A DNA stretch of 64,000 nucleotides from contig JAUNHC010000016.1 in assembly GCA_030524175.1 (NCBI GenBank), forward strand, positions 1 through 64,000, in the 5' to 3' direction. Source of the DNA: Eubacteriales bacterium (GTDB lineage: Bacteria > Bacillota > Clostridia > Lachnospirales > Lachnospiraceae). The notes under the pieces were generated by a model. The model was not told the DNA's origin and made no database searches. It was given only the letters and a program-made list of their open reading frames with translations. The translations under genes and the position numbers were made by a program. Below are positions 46,375 to 55,103 of this stretch, one piece after another (positions within the stretch are counted from its first letter, which is position 1; each line of letters starts with the position of its first letter).

Positions 46375-47679
46375 ATGTTAAAAAAAGCGATCAGTGTAAT
46401 GCTGGCAGGTTGTATGGCACTATCAGTACCGTTTATCTCACCAAAGGAGGTAAAGGCAGAGGATGATGTGGTGATTACTGTTATGCATGGCACACCAGAT
46501 ACCACAAATCCGCTGAACCAATATTATGAGGAGACAAAGGCGAGATTTGAAGAAGCAAATCCCGGAGTTAAAGTAGAATTTGAAATTTATGACAATGAAA
46601 CCTATAAGAAAAAACTTCAGATTTACGGTTCTACGAAAACAATGCCTGATGTTTTCTTTGTATGGGCCAATCCGTCAGAATTTCTGCCATATGTAAATGC
46701 AGGAGTGGCAGCAGAACTTGACCCTGCTGAATTTGCAGATTTTGATTTCGTTCCCGGTGCGCTGGAAGGGGCCACAGTTGATGGAAAGCTTTTGGGAATC
46801 CCCCAGCTGATAGATTACTGGTATCTGTATTATAATGAAAAACTGTTCACAGATAATGATATTAAAGTACCGGAAGCTATAGATGAATTAAAAGAAGCGA
46901 TCACAAAGTTCAATGAATTAGGGATTGCACCTGTATCCATGAATGGTAAAGATCTGTGGAATCAATCCGTTTTGTTTAATGATATACTTCTCAGATATAC
47001 CGGCGGCGATCCCCAGCCTATCTGGGATGCAACAGCTATGAAGACTTCTTTTGCAGATACCCCTGAGTTTACAGAGGCTGCAAATACGTATAAAGAACTG
47101 GTTGATATGGGAATGTTCCAGAGCAGCTGGACAGCGGATGATGCACCCACAGCAAAAAATCTTTTCCAGCAGGGGAAAGCTGCCATGTATTATACCGGAA
47201 CATGGGAGAACAGCCTAAGCACAGAGGAAAATACACCGGACGAACTGAAAGAAAATCTTCGCGTTATTTCCTTCCCTTCTGTGGCAGGAAAAGATTCTCA
47301 TACTTCATTGATGGGCAGAGAAGGAATTGTGATGATGGTGGCTGAAAATTCAGAGCATAAAGAAGAAGCGACGGAATTTGTGAAAACCTTCTTTGATCCG
47401 GAATATTACCCCAAGGCTTGTATTGAAAACGGATTGGGGATACCTATGCAGAATTTTGATTCCTATGTGAAGGATACTGATCCGGTGGTGATTCAGGAGG
47501 TTGCTAAATCTATCTCAGAATCTACTGCATTTGCCAGCCATCCATTTTCCTTCCGGCTCTCAGCAGTATTTGAGCAGGAATCCAAGGATCTGAACATGCA
47601 GTTTTTACTGGGCCAGATTGACGCAGAACAGTTATGGCAGGCAACAGATGAATCTGTAGCTATGAATCAAGTGGAATAA
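46375..47679 (+). CDS. CUT1 extracellular sugar-binding protein
   Basis: A 434-residue SBP_bac_1-type binding protein. The signal peptide is MLKKAISVMLAGCMALSVPF and ends near VKAEDD. The segment MLAGC could be read as a lipobox, but the hydrophobic core continues after the Cys, so cleavage at VKA-ED by signal peptidase I is at least as likely. The mature part shows the family pattern: YEETKARFEEANPGVKVEFE, MPDVFFVWANPSEF, IPQLIDYWYLYYNEKLF and GKAAMYYTGTWEN. GGGAGG upstream sets ATG 46375. It is divergent from its presumed permeases and followed by a terminator-like hairpin, so it may be expressed at a higher level than the genes around it. Confidence 0.92.
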   Translation: MLKKAISVMLAGCMALSVPFISPKEVKAEDDVVITVMHGTPDTTNPLNQYYEETKARFEEANPGVKVEFEIYDNETYKKKLQIYGSTKTMPDVFFVWANPSEFLPYVNAGVAAELDPAEFADFDFVPGALEGATVDGKLLGIPQLIDYWYLYYNEKLFTDNDIKVPEAIDELKEAITKFNELGIAPVSMNGKDLWNQSVLFNDILLRYTGGDPQPIWDATAMKTSFADTPEFTEAANTYKELVDMGMFQSSWTADDAPTAKNLFQQGKAAMYYTGTWENSLSTEENTPDELKENLRVISFPSVAGKDSHTSLMGREGIVMMVAENSEHKEEATEFVKTFFDPEYYPKACIENGLGIPMQNFDSYVKDTDPVVIQEVAKSISESTAFASHPFSFRLSAVFEQESKDLNMQFLLGQIDAEQLWQATDESVAMNQVE

Positions 47680-47702
47680 TAATTTTTGAAAACTTAATTG
47701 AG

Positions 47703-47747
47703 AAGGCTGTCGCACCTGTATTTACCTATGGTGTGCCGGCCTTTTCC
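47703..47747 (+). terminator. Terminator-like hairpin between binding protein and oxidoreductase
   Basis: AAGGCTGTCGCACC (47703-47716) pairs with GGTGTGCCGGCCTT (47730-47743), 14 bp with one mismatch and two G-T pairs, followed by TTCC. The next gene starts 20 bp later with no promoter, so read-through is implied. Confidence 0.6.
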
Positions 47748-47766
47748 GCTAAAAGGAGAAGCAAAT

Positions 47767-48792
47767 ATGGAAAAAATAAGAATAGGAATTGTAGGGGCAG
47801 GCGTATGGGGAGAGACTCACGCATCAATTTACCGGGAGCATCCGCTGGCAGAGATCGTAGCTGTCTGTGACAGACAGGAGGAACGGGCCAGAGCACTTGC
47901 AGATAAATATAATATTCCGAAAGTATATGAGGATTATCATGATCTGGCAGAGGATAAAATGTGTGATGCTGTTGCTATCGTGACGCCGGATTTTCTACAT
48001 GCAGATATTGCCGTGGAGATGGCGGAACATCATAAACATATGCTGATAGAAAAACCGTTGGCCACAAGCAGGGAAGATATTGACCGTATTTACAAAGCAT
48101 CAGAAGAGAATAAGGTCCGGGTCATGGTTGATCTGCATAACAGATGGAATCCTCCGTTTAATACAGCATGGCAGGAAATCCGTCAGGGAAAGCTGGGTGA
48201 ACCCTATTCAGCGTATATACGCCATAATGATATAAAATGGGTGGCTACCGATATGCTTTCCTGGGCCGGACAATCTTCTATTATGTGGTTCCTTGGAAGT
48301 CACAGCCTTGATACTTTAAGATGGATGTTTCAGGATGAGGTGAAGAGGGTATACAGCGTAAAGAAAAGAGGAATCCTGGAAAACCTGGGAGTACCCGCAG
48401 ATGATTTATTTCTCACAACGATCGAATTTACCAGGGGCGGAGTTGCGCAGATGGAAAACGGCTGGGTCACACCCAACGGAAACATGAATATTAATGATTT
48501 CAAATTCAGCATGCTTTGTACAGAGGGCATGGTTTCCATTGATGCGTCCGGCCATAATATGCTTCAGATGGTTACGGAGGAGAAAACTACCACACCGGAT
48601 ATTCTGGTGGCCAACCGGGTATTTGATAAGTGCAAAGGTTTGTCCTATGAAAGTATCAGGGATTTTGTAGACAGGCTTGCAGATGGCAGGGAGTTCCGTG
48701 TAAGCCTGGAAGATGCAAGAAACACCGCAATTGCCATATTAGCTGTTTTGGAATCTGCGGAGAAAAGGCAGGCGGTTGAGGTGGTGTATTAA
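47767..48792 (+). CDS. Gfo/Idh/MocA-family NAD(P)-dependent oxidoreductase
   Basis: A 341-residue sugar or polyol dehydrogenase-like enzyme. The Rossmann fold is IGIVGAGVWGETH (about 5-17), the family motif is IEKPLATSREDID (EKP, about 96-100) and the C-terminal domain begins VRVMVDLHNRWNPPF. GDSHxxD-type catalytic residues are replaced by WFLGSHSLDTLRWM (His/Asp present). Such enzymes in glycan-use clusters oxidise or epimerise the released sugars or inositol-like groups; some GH109/GH179-type relatives are glycosidases. AAGGAG upstream sets ATG 47767. It follows the binding-protein gene and likely works with the GH116 enzyme. Confidence 0.9.
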   Translation: MEKIRIGIVGAGVWGETHASIYREHPLAEIVAVCDRQEERARALADKYNIPKVYEDYHDLAEDKMCDAVAIVTPDFLHADIAVEMAEHHKHMLIEKPLATSREDIDRIYKASEENKVRVMVDLHNRWNPPFNTAWQEIRQGKLGEPYSAYIRHNDIKWVATDMLSWAGQSSIMWFLGSHSLDTLRWMFQDEVKRVYSVKKRGILENLGVPADDLFLTTIEFTRGGVAQMENGWVTPNGNMNINDFKFSMLCTEGMVSIDASGHNMLQMVTEEKTTTPDILVANRVFDKCKGLSYESIRDFVDRLADGREFRVSLEDARNTAIAILAVLESAEKRQAVEVVY

Positions 48793-48914
48793 AAGTCACC
48801 CGTATGAATTTCCTGGCATATCTTTCACCAACTGTAAGTGTTATCTTATTCTGTTTTTTTGTATAATCAGATTATAAGAAATATGTAATCAGTTTGGGAG
48901 GAAGGTGTGTCAGG

Positions 48915-49691
48915 ATGAACGAGAAAATATTGGAAGTACAGTCTCTGCAAAAATATTATGGAAAAAGAAATGCAGTTACCAAGGCCCTGGATGGGATTAG
49001 TTTTCATGTTGCACAGGGAGAGTTTATCGGGATAATGGGGAGCAGCGGGTCGGGGAAGACCACGCTGCTTAATTGTATTGCCGCAGCTTCCCGGCCTACG
49101 GGAGGGAAAATCCTTATGAAGGGGCAGGAGATAGGCGCTCTGAGAGGAAAAAAGCTTGCAGATTATAGGGGGACCAGTATTGGATATCTTTTCCAGAATT
49201 TTGAATTAATTGATAATCTTACTGCAAGAGAGAATATTATGCTTCCTGCAGCGATCCACAATATGATGGGAAAGGGAGGGGAACAGCGTATCCAGGAACT
49301 TACAGATTATCTGGAGATAAAGGATATTCTGGACAAGTATCCTTCGGAAATGTCAGGAGGTCAGAAGCAGCGTGTGGCAGCAGCAAGGGCCTTGATCATG
49401 AATCCGGAAATTGTGCTGGCCGATGAGCCTACAGGTGCTTTGGACTCTAAAAATGCCAAAGCCTTGATGAACAAACTTTGCGGACTGAACGAGATGCAGA
49501 AGTCCACAATCCTGATGGTCACACATGACCCTAACACGGCCAGCTATTGTTCCAGAATCCTGTTTATCCAGGATGGGGTGATCTTCCATGAATTGAGGAG
49601 ACAGGTCCCAGATGAGGCCAGGGATGATTTTTATGAAAGGATTATCGCAGTGCTTGCACAGCTGGGAGGAGGGAGCGCCAATGTTCTTTAA
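48915..49691 (+). CDS. bceA: BceA-type ABC transporter ATPase
   Basis: A 258-residue ATPase of the MacB/BceA group. Walker A is GSSGSGKTTLL, the Q-loop is YLFQNFELIDNLT, the signature is MSGGQKQRVAAARAL and Walker B is IVLADEPTGALDS. It overlaps the permease gene by 11 bases. With the downstream two-component genes it forms a Bce-type module, which in Firmicutes senses and resists bacitracin or other cell-wall peptides by flux sensing. ATG 48915 is chosen because the TTG at 48894 lacks a site; GGGAGG is 13 bases from the ATG. Confidence 0.9.
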   Translation: MNEKILEVQSLQKYYGKRNAVTKALDGISFHVAQGEFIGIMGSSGSGKTTLLNCIAAASRPTGGKILMKGQEIGALRGKKLADYRGTSIGYLFQNFELIDNLTARENIMLPAAIHNMMGKGGEQRIQELTDYLEIKDILDKYPSEMSGGQKQRVAAARALIMNPEIVLADEPTGALDSKNAKALMNKLCGLNEMQKSTILMVTHDPNTASYCSRILFIQDGVIFHELRRQVPDEARDDFYERIIAVLAQLGGGSANVL

Positions 49692-51729
49692 TCTGGTCAG
49701 AAAAAACAGCAGTAGGAACAGAAAGGAGAATGGTCTCCTGTTTGTATCCCTTGTGGTGTCTATCATTGCCTTTTATATTATTTTGTCACTGGAGAATCAG
49801 GATGTGATGGTGTTTCTCAGGACAATGGAAAGCGATGCGGTGAGCCGCCTGCTTTCTCTTATCCCTGTTATGTATGTGGTTACACTTTTTATACTCTTTT
49901 TTCTGGTATATTTTGCGGGGAAATACAACATGGATAAGAGAAGCCATGAACTTGGCATGTATCTTATGATGGGAATGGGCAGGGGCAGGTTATTATTTCT
50001 TCTTTTAGCGGAGGAACTATGGAACAGTGTGCTCTCTCTTATAGTAGGTATCCCTGCGGCTGTTTTTCTGTCTGAAATGGTCAGCCTTATCACTGCTAAG
50101 GTTGTGGGGCTTGGGATTATCGGGCACCATTTTTCATTTTCGCTCAGTGCAGTCCTATGGACGATTACAGGATATTTTGCGGTGCGTCTGGCTGCCCTGA
50201 TCATATTAAGCGGCAGTGCGGCGGGGAAAGAGATCACACAGCTTTTGTCCGGTGCTGAGGACAAGATGCATAAGAGATATCATACTTTGCCTGGGGTGAT
50301 CAAGGCTGTGTGCGGCCTTTTGCTGCTTGGAGCTGCTTATACTATGGCGATCATGGGGGTATCCTGGAGTTCTGTTGGTAAGATGGGAATTACAGTAATT
50401 TTTGGAATTGCAGGAACATTTCTTTTTTTTAAGGGGATTGGGGTTCTTTTTTCTATAGTTCTGAAGAGAAAAAAGGATGAAAACGGTCTCGCTGTCTTTA
50501 CATTCCGCCAGCTTCAGGAAGCGGTATTTCATAAATCAAGTTCTCTGGCAGTCTCTTCTCTGCTGGTTTTGGCTGCCTTGTGCTGTTTTGGGTATGGGGT
50601 CTCGGTAAGCCTGAGTTTTCAGGAAAGAAACAATCATGCCACAGACTATACCTTTCAAGGGGAAGGCGCTGAGATAGAGGAACAGCTTGAGAGCTTGGGA
50701 TTGAAAGATGATATAAAACAATTATTTGAGGTAAGGACCGGGGCGTTTGCTTCAGATGAGGAGGGAACAAGCTTTTCAGTGAAAGGTATCACCGATATTT
50801 TGGAGAAACAGGAGGAGAGCAAGGGAAAAGAGGTGCTGCTAAATAATCTGCAGTATTTCACTTATCCCTATCTTATTTCTTTGTCCGGGTATAACCGTGT
50901 ATTACAGTCCGGAGGAAAAGAGCCTGTGCAGATTGGGGATAAAGAGGCGGTATTTTATTTCGGCAAGGATTTTTCCAGCGCCGATACCGCGGAAGTGTTG
51001 AAAACTGTGCTGAAGGAGCACGCATATGTGGAAATCAACGGAGAAAAAATCCAGCTTGCAGAACAATATGTGCAGGAAAATCTTGTGACAGACCGTTCCA
51101 TTAATATTCAATACGGATTGGTAGTCACAGATTCAGTATTTGACAATCTTCTTAGGGGAAAATACGACTCCTACTGGAATGCATCCCTGAAGGATGAGCT
51201 TGTGGAAAAAGACGGTCTCATCAGGGCGATTAGAAGAGTCAACGGTATACTGAACAATTCACCGCTGGTCTATGAGAGCTATCTGCAGAATATAGGAAGA
51301 CAGATGTTTTATACAGTGGCAGCCAGCTATACCACTATCTATCTGGCAGTGATTTTTCTCATCATATCCAATACGGTTATGGGCGTTCAGTTTTTGCTTC
51401 AGCAGCAAAAGAACAAAAAGAGATACCTGACAGTGATCAGGCTTGGCTGTCAGAGCAAAGAATTATGTGCATCCGCCAGAAGACAGGTAAGCTGGTATTT
51501 CTTCCTCCCTGTGATCACTGCGCTGGCGGGAAGCGTGTTTGGGGTCAGATCCCTTCTTACAGGAATGGTGAGTACATCTATGGGCACCAGGACAGGAACC
51601 ATGATAAAAATTGCCATACCTATGATTCTCCTGTTGTTTGTGGTAGAATTTATTTATATATTTGCGGTTAAAAAAATGAGCGACAAGAGAATCCGCAGAT
51701 TGATGGAAATGAAAAGAGAAGATGACTGA
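49681..51729 (+). CDS. bceB: BceB-type ABC transporter permease
   Basis: A 682-residue membrane protein with the BceB layout: one N-terminal TM helix, FtsX-like TM groups, a large extracellular domain of about 200 residues (about 320-520) between TM7 and TM8, and three C-terminal TM helices. GKYNMDKRSHELGMYLMMGMGR is cited in part: RSHELGMYLMMGMGR is the FtsX-type cytoplasmic helix, repeated near the C-terminus as NKKRYLTVIRLGCQ. GGAGG before ATG 49681 sets the start within the end of bceA. The extracellular domain is where peptide antibiotics are contacted in characterised relatives; the ligand here is unknown. Confidence 0.88.
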   Translation: MFFNLVRKNSSRNRKENGLLFVSLVVSIIAFYIILSLENQDVMVFLRTMESDAVSRLLSLIPVMYVVTLFILFFLVYFAGKYNMDKRSHELGMYLMMGMGRGRLLFLLLAEELWNSVLSLIVGIPAAVFLSEMVSLITAKVVGLGIIGHHFSFSLSAVLWTITGYFAVRLAALIILSGSAAGKEITQLLSGAEDKMHKRYHTLPGVIKAVCGLLLLGAAYTMAIMGVSWSSVGKMGITVIFGIAGTFLFFKGIGVLFSIVLKRKKDENGLAVFTFRQLQEAVFHKSSSLAVSSLLVLAALCCFGYGVSVSLSFQERNNHATDYTFQGEGAEIEEQLESLGLKDDIKQLFEVRTGAFASDEEGTSFSVKGITDILEKQEESKGKEVLLNNLQYFTYPYLISLSGYNRVLQSGGKEPVQIGDKEAVFYFGKDFSSADTAEVLKTVLKEHAYVEINGEKIQLAEQYVQENLVTDRSINIQYGLVVTDSVFDNLLRGKYDSYWNASLKDELVEKDGLIRAIRRVNGILNNSPLVYESYLQNIGRQMFYTVAASYTTIYLAVIFLIISNTVMGVQFLLQQQKNKKRYLTVIRLGCQSKELCASARRQVSWYFFLPVITALAGSVFGVRSLLTGMVSTSMGTRTGTMIKIAIPMILLLFVVEFIYIFAVKKMSDKRIRRLMEMKREDD

Positions 51730-51799
51730 AAAATCGTGAAGAAAGATATATTCCGACGCCGGTCATATAAATGGTGTAAAATATGGGATATAAAAAGTG

Positions 51800-51863
51800 G
51801 TAACTGTTCAACGTTTTCGCACGGACTGTGCAGTAAATGCACAGTCCTGTACTGAACAGTTAC
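51800..51863. mobile_element. MITE copy 1 (64 bp, IS66-like ends)
   Basis: Terminal inverted repeats GTAACTGTTCA (51800-51810) and TGAACAGTTAC (51853-51863) enclose an inner perfect hairpin GGACTGTGCA/TGCACAGTCC. It is flanked by AAAAAGTG (51792-51799) and AGAAAGTG (51864-51871), a 7/8-matching 8-bp duplication. Sixty bases are identical, in opposite orientation, to 63790-63849. IS66-family elements are known for ends starting GTAA and 8-bp duplications. It sits between bceB and the response regulator gene. Confidence 0.85.
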
Positions 51864-51901
51864 AGAAAGTGATCTATAATATACGGCAAGGGGGGAGTTC
51901 T

Positions 51902-52588
51902 GTGAAGAGGATCGTTATTGTTGAGGATGAAGTGTTTATGCGTGAGGAATTAGTATCTATCTTAGAAAAAGAGAACTATGAAATTCACTGTATCACTTGT
52001 TTCTCCCATACTGCTTCTGATATTTTAAAGAATTCCCCTGACCTTGTGCTATTGGATCTGAACCTGCCGGGAGCCAGCGGGTTTGAGATATGTAAATTTC
52101 TGAGGAAAAAAAGCACAGTTCCCATCCTGGTTCTGACCAGCCGGGATCAGCTTAAGGATGAGCTGCATGCCCTGGGTCTTGGGGCGGATGAATTTCTCAC
52201 AAAGCCTTGTCATAAAGATCGTCTTCTTGCCAGGATCAGCAATCTGCTGCGCAGATATGAAGACCGGGAATATTTTGTGGAGACACAAGGGGCCAGGCTG
52301 GATATACGGACCTATACTTTATATTCTGAAGGAAAATCTATTGTATTGCCGGAGAATCAGGGGAAAATTCTGGAGCTTCTTATGTCCGCACAGGATGAGA
52401 TCGTGACAAAATCAGCACTTTTCCAGAAACTTTGGGGCACAATGGAATATGTGGACGAGAATGCCCTTCAGGTGAATATGACCAGGCTCAAAAAGACGCT
52501 GTCTTCTCTGGATACTGCATTAAAAATTGCCACGGTCAGGGGGAAGGGATACAGTCTGGAGGTGGCTGGCAGTGCATATGATGATTAA
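51902..52588 (+). CDS. bceR: Response regulator of the Bce module (OmpR type)
   Basis: A 228-residue OmpR-family regulator. The receiver has phospho-acceptor Asp52 in LVLLDLNLPG, EDE near the N-terminus and LTKPCHKDRL at the conserved Lys. The winged-helix effector has the ending NALQVNMTRLKKTL and TVRGKGYSLE. The start is GTG 51902, with GGGGGGAG 4 bases upstream; upstream in-frame codons run into the MITE. It is co-transcribed with the sensor kinase, and their ends overlap. The MITE may have changed how it is transcribed relative to bceAB. Confidence 0.9.
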   Translation: MKRIVIVEDEVFMREELVSILEKENYEIHCITCFSHTASDILKNSPDLVLLDLNLPGASGFEICKFLRKKSTVPILVLTSRDQLKDELHALGLGADEFLTKPCHKDRLLARISNLLRRYEDREYFVETQGARLDIRTYTLYSEGKSIVLPENQGKILELLMSAQDEIVTKSALFQKLWGTMEYVDENALQVNMTRLKKTLSSLDTALKIATVRGKGYSLEVAGSAYDD

Positions 52589-53618
52589 AAAACTGATCCG
52601 CATTTTCCTGAAATACAAGATATGGCTGGTTTTCATGTTTATTTGGAATATGGTGTTGGGAGCCTTTCTGTGGATTATGGATGCGGAGACATTCCCTTTT
52701 ATTTTCTCCACAATGCTGCTGGGATGTGCTGTTATCTGGGCTGGGATGGGATTCTGGATTTACAGGCGTGAGGAAGGAAGAGAAGAGTTGTTCCGGGAAT
52801 TTCTTGAGAATCCTGATATGTACCTGGAGGAACTTATTGCTGTAAGCAGCAGCCACAGTGAGAAGGAGGCAATACGGAACATAGCCGGAATCCTTGGGAA
52901 AAAAGATGCGGTGATCCGCACACAGGAGTCTAATATCCGGGAATATGAGGAATATATAGAAAAATGGGCACATGAGATTAAAACTCCGTTGTCTTTGATG
53001 ACCTTTATCCTTGACAACCGCAGAGAAGAGTTATCTCCTGAAATCTACCGCAGGCTGGAATATGTGAGGACAGAAATCCAGGAAGATATAGAAAAGATGC
53101 TCTTCTATGCCCGGCTGAAATCAGCCCATACAGACTATTTTTTTACTCTCTTAAACTTGGATGAAATCTGTAGGGAGGCAGTGGCGGAATACAGGATTCT
53201 GATGGAAGAAATGGGGATTTCAGTGATAAACCAAGCGGAAAATATCCTGGTTCTTTCTGACGAAAGGGGGCTGATGTTTATCCTGAGACAAATTTTGAGC
53301 AATTGTGTCAAATATATGAGCGGGCAGCATAGCCCGGTTATCCGCATAATGACAACAGTAAACGAAGAGGAGGGGAAGGCGGTACTTACCATAAGAGACA
53401 ACGGAACAGGGGTAAAGCCCTATGATCTTCCTTTCATTTTTGATAAAGGATTTACCGGAGATAAGGGACGGCAGGAAAAAAGTTCAACAGGGATGGGACT
53501 TTATCTTGCCCGCCAGGCCGCAGACAACCTGAAAATCGAGCTGAAGGTCTCCGGAGAATATAAAGATGGATTTGAGATCAGTCTCCTGTTTCCCCAGATA
53601 TGTGAAAAGGCCCGCTAA
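52578..53618 (+). CDS. bceS: Sensor histidine kinase of the Bce module (intramembrane-sensing)
   Basis: A 346-residue kinase of the BceS type: two TM helices close together (about 16-33 and 40-61) with almost no extracellular loop, so it cannot sense ligand itself and relies on BceAB. His132 lies in EKWAHEIKTPLSLM, and the HATPase domain has the N-box region LRQILSNCVKYMSG, IRDNGTGVKPYDLPFIFDKG and STGMGLYLARQAADNL. The start ATG 52578 (MMIKK) overlaps the bceR stop; GGAGG is 14 bases upstream. The next gene is convergent, 42 bp away, with a small AAGTCC/GGACTT hairpin between them. Confidence 0.9.
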   Translation: MMIKKLIRIFLKYKIWLVFMFIWNMVLGAFLWIMDAETFPFIFSTMLLGCAVIWAGMGFWIYRREEGREELFREFLENPDMYLEELIAVSSSHSEKEAIRNIAGILGKKDAVIRTQESNIREYEEYIEKWAHEIKTPLSLMTFILDNRREELSPEIYRRLEYVRTEIQEDIEKMLFYARLKSAHTDYFFTLLNLDEICREAVAEYRILMEEMGISVINQAENILVLSDERGLMFILRQILSNCVKYMSGQHSPVIRIMTTVNEEEGKAVLTIRDNGTGVKPYDLPFIFDKGFTGDKGRQEKSSTGMGLYLARQAADNLKIELKVSGEYKDGFEISLLFPQICEKAR

Positions 53619-53660
53619 GTCCAAAATACAGCGGACTTAAGCGGGCGCCTTATGCATTTC

Positions 53661-54677
53661 CTATTTACTTACGGCATTCTGTGCGTATTCGGTGGTTACC
53701 AAATCTTCATAGGCAACCCTTGTTTCCAGCTCACCGGCGCTGTCCAGAATATCCTGAAGCAGCTCGAAGCTGTCTTTTTCAAATACCAGATTATCTTTCC
53801 AGGTATCCTGGTCATAGTAACGTTTGACAATAGTAGTAACTGTGTCAAGGTCCGTCTCTGTAAACTGGGGAGCGATCACCTCTGCAATCTCTTCAGGAGT
53901 ATGGTTCTGCACGTAATCCATACCCTTCTGCAAAGCATTGGTAAATTTCTGTACAACGTCCGGATGCTCTTCCATAAAGCTGGTTTTTGCACTGTAGGAA
54001 GTATAGGGAACATAACCGGAGTCCACACCAAGGGAAGCAACGACGTAGCCGGCGCCTTCTTTTTCCAGGGCTGTGGCTGACGGCTCAAATTCGACGCTGA
54101 ACTCTCCTAAACCGCCCGAAAATGCGGCAGCGGTAGAACCGAAGTCAATGCTCTGGTCGATTTCCAGATCCTTTTCCGGGTCAATACCGTTCTCTTTAAG
54201 GATATATTCAAATACCATTTCGGGCATTCCGCCCTTCCGTCCTCCCAGTACCTTGCTGTCTTTTAGATCATTCCAGGTAAAGGAAGGCATTTCTTCCCGT
54301 GCCACCAGAAAGTTTCCGGCCCTCTGGGTGAGCTGTGCAAAGTTTACCACCGGGTCAGTGGCGCCTTCCTGGAAGGCATAGACAGATGCCTCTGCGCCCA
54401 TAAAGCCGATGTCTGCTTCGCCGGAGAGGACAGCGGTCATAGTTTTATCTGCGCCGAATCCTGTAACCAATGTGAGGTCAAGCCCTTCCTCTGCAAAATA
54501 TCCTTCCTCAATAGCCACATACTGGGGAGCATAAAAGATTGAATGTGCCACTTCATTTAATGTCACCTCAGTAAGCTCTGCGTCTTTAGCGTCCTTTTTG
54601 CCTGCAAAGGCAGTCACAGGCAGGGCGGTTGCCGCTAAAATTACGGCTGCCGCCACTGCGATCCATTTCTTCTTCAT
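53661..54677 (-). CDS. Orphan NMT1/ThiY-type ABC binding protein
   Basis: A 338-residue type II binding protein of the NitT/TauT/ThiY group. The signal peptide MKKKWIAVAAAVILAATALP ends AFAGKK with no Cys. Marks are HSIFYAPQYVAIEEGYFAEEG, cited in part (YAPQYVAIEEGYFAEEG), LSGEADIGFMGAEASV and the ligand-loop GGRKGGMPEMVFEYIL. Family members bind nitrate, taurine, sulfonates or thiamine precursors. No permease or ATPase gene adjoins; it is a single-gene unit between the Bce module and the DUF3791/DUF3990 genes. AAGGAGG precedes ATG 54677. The ligand cannot be named. Confidence 0.87.
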   Translation of the reverse strand: MKKKWIAVAAAVILAATALPVTAFAGKKDAKDAELTEVTLNEVAHSIFYAPQYVAIEEGYFAEEGLDLTLVTGFGADKTMTAVLSGEADIGFMGAEASVYAFQEGATDPVVNFAQLTQRAGNFLVAREEMPSFTWNDLKDSKVLGGRKGGMPEMVFEYILKENGIDPEKDLEIDQSIDFGSTAAAFSGGLGEFSVEFEPSATALEKEGAGYVVASLGVDSGYVPYTSYSAKTSFMEEHPDVVQKFTNALQKGMDYVQNHTPEEIAEVIAPQFTETDLDTVTTIVKRYYDQDTWKDNLVFEKDSFELLQDILDSAGELETRVAYEDLVTTEYAQNAVSK

Positions 54678-54872
54678 ATAATACAGCCTCCTTGTTTTGC
54701 TGATATATAATATATGGAGAAAAGGAAAGTTGGTGACTGATAGGGGGTGGATTTTTGAATATAAAAATTGTTTGCAGTGAATGCTAAAACGCGTCCTAAT
54801 ACAATGTGTATAAATGATATAATAAAAAGGTAAGTAGCTTGCCTTATGAAAAACGTCCTTCTTATATGAATA

Positions 54873-55103
54873 TTAATATTCCAGCTGTTTCAGCCTGCCA
54901 TTATCAAGTTCCGCTTTTAGAATATCATAAATATATGCTGCCCCTTCTAAATATAATCCGGTTTCCTCATCCAGTATTTTTTCATAGGTTTCGGATGTAT
55001 AAAGTATCCGCATTGCTTCTGTATAGTCTAATTTTCTGTCATCTACTAAGAAAGCCACGATATCTTGCGTGATGTATTCCATTAGCTGTTCCTGCTTACT
55101 CAT
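54873..55103 (-). CDS. DUF3791-family protein, second copy
   Basis: A 76-residue helical protein (MSKQEQLMEYITQDIVAFLV, MRILYTSETYEKILDEETGL, EGAAYIYDILKAEL). DUF3791 proteins are short, of unknown function, and are repeatedly found next to DUF3990 genes. ATG 55103 lies within the last codons of the DUF3990 gene (8-base overlap, ATGAGTAA), so translation is coupled. A longer in-frame start at 55112 is possible. It is the last gene of the trio. Confidence 0.8.
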   Translation of the reverse strand: MSKQEQLMEYITQDIVAFLVDDRKLDYTEAMRILYTSETYEKILDEETGLYLEGAAYIYDILKAELDNGRLKQLEY

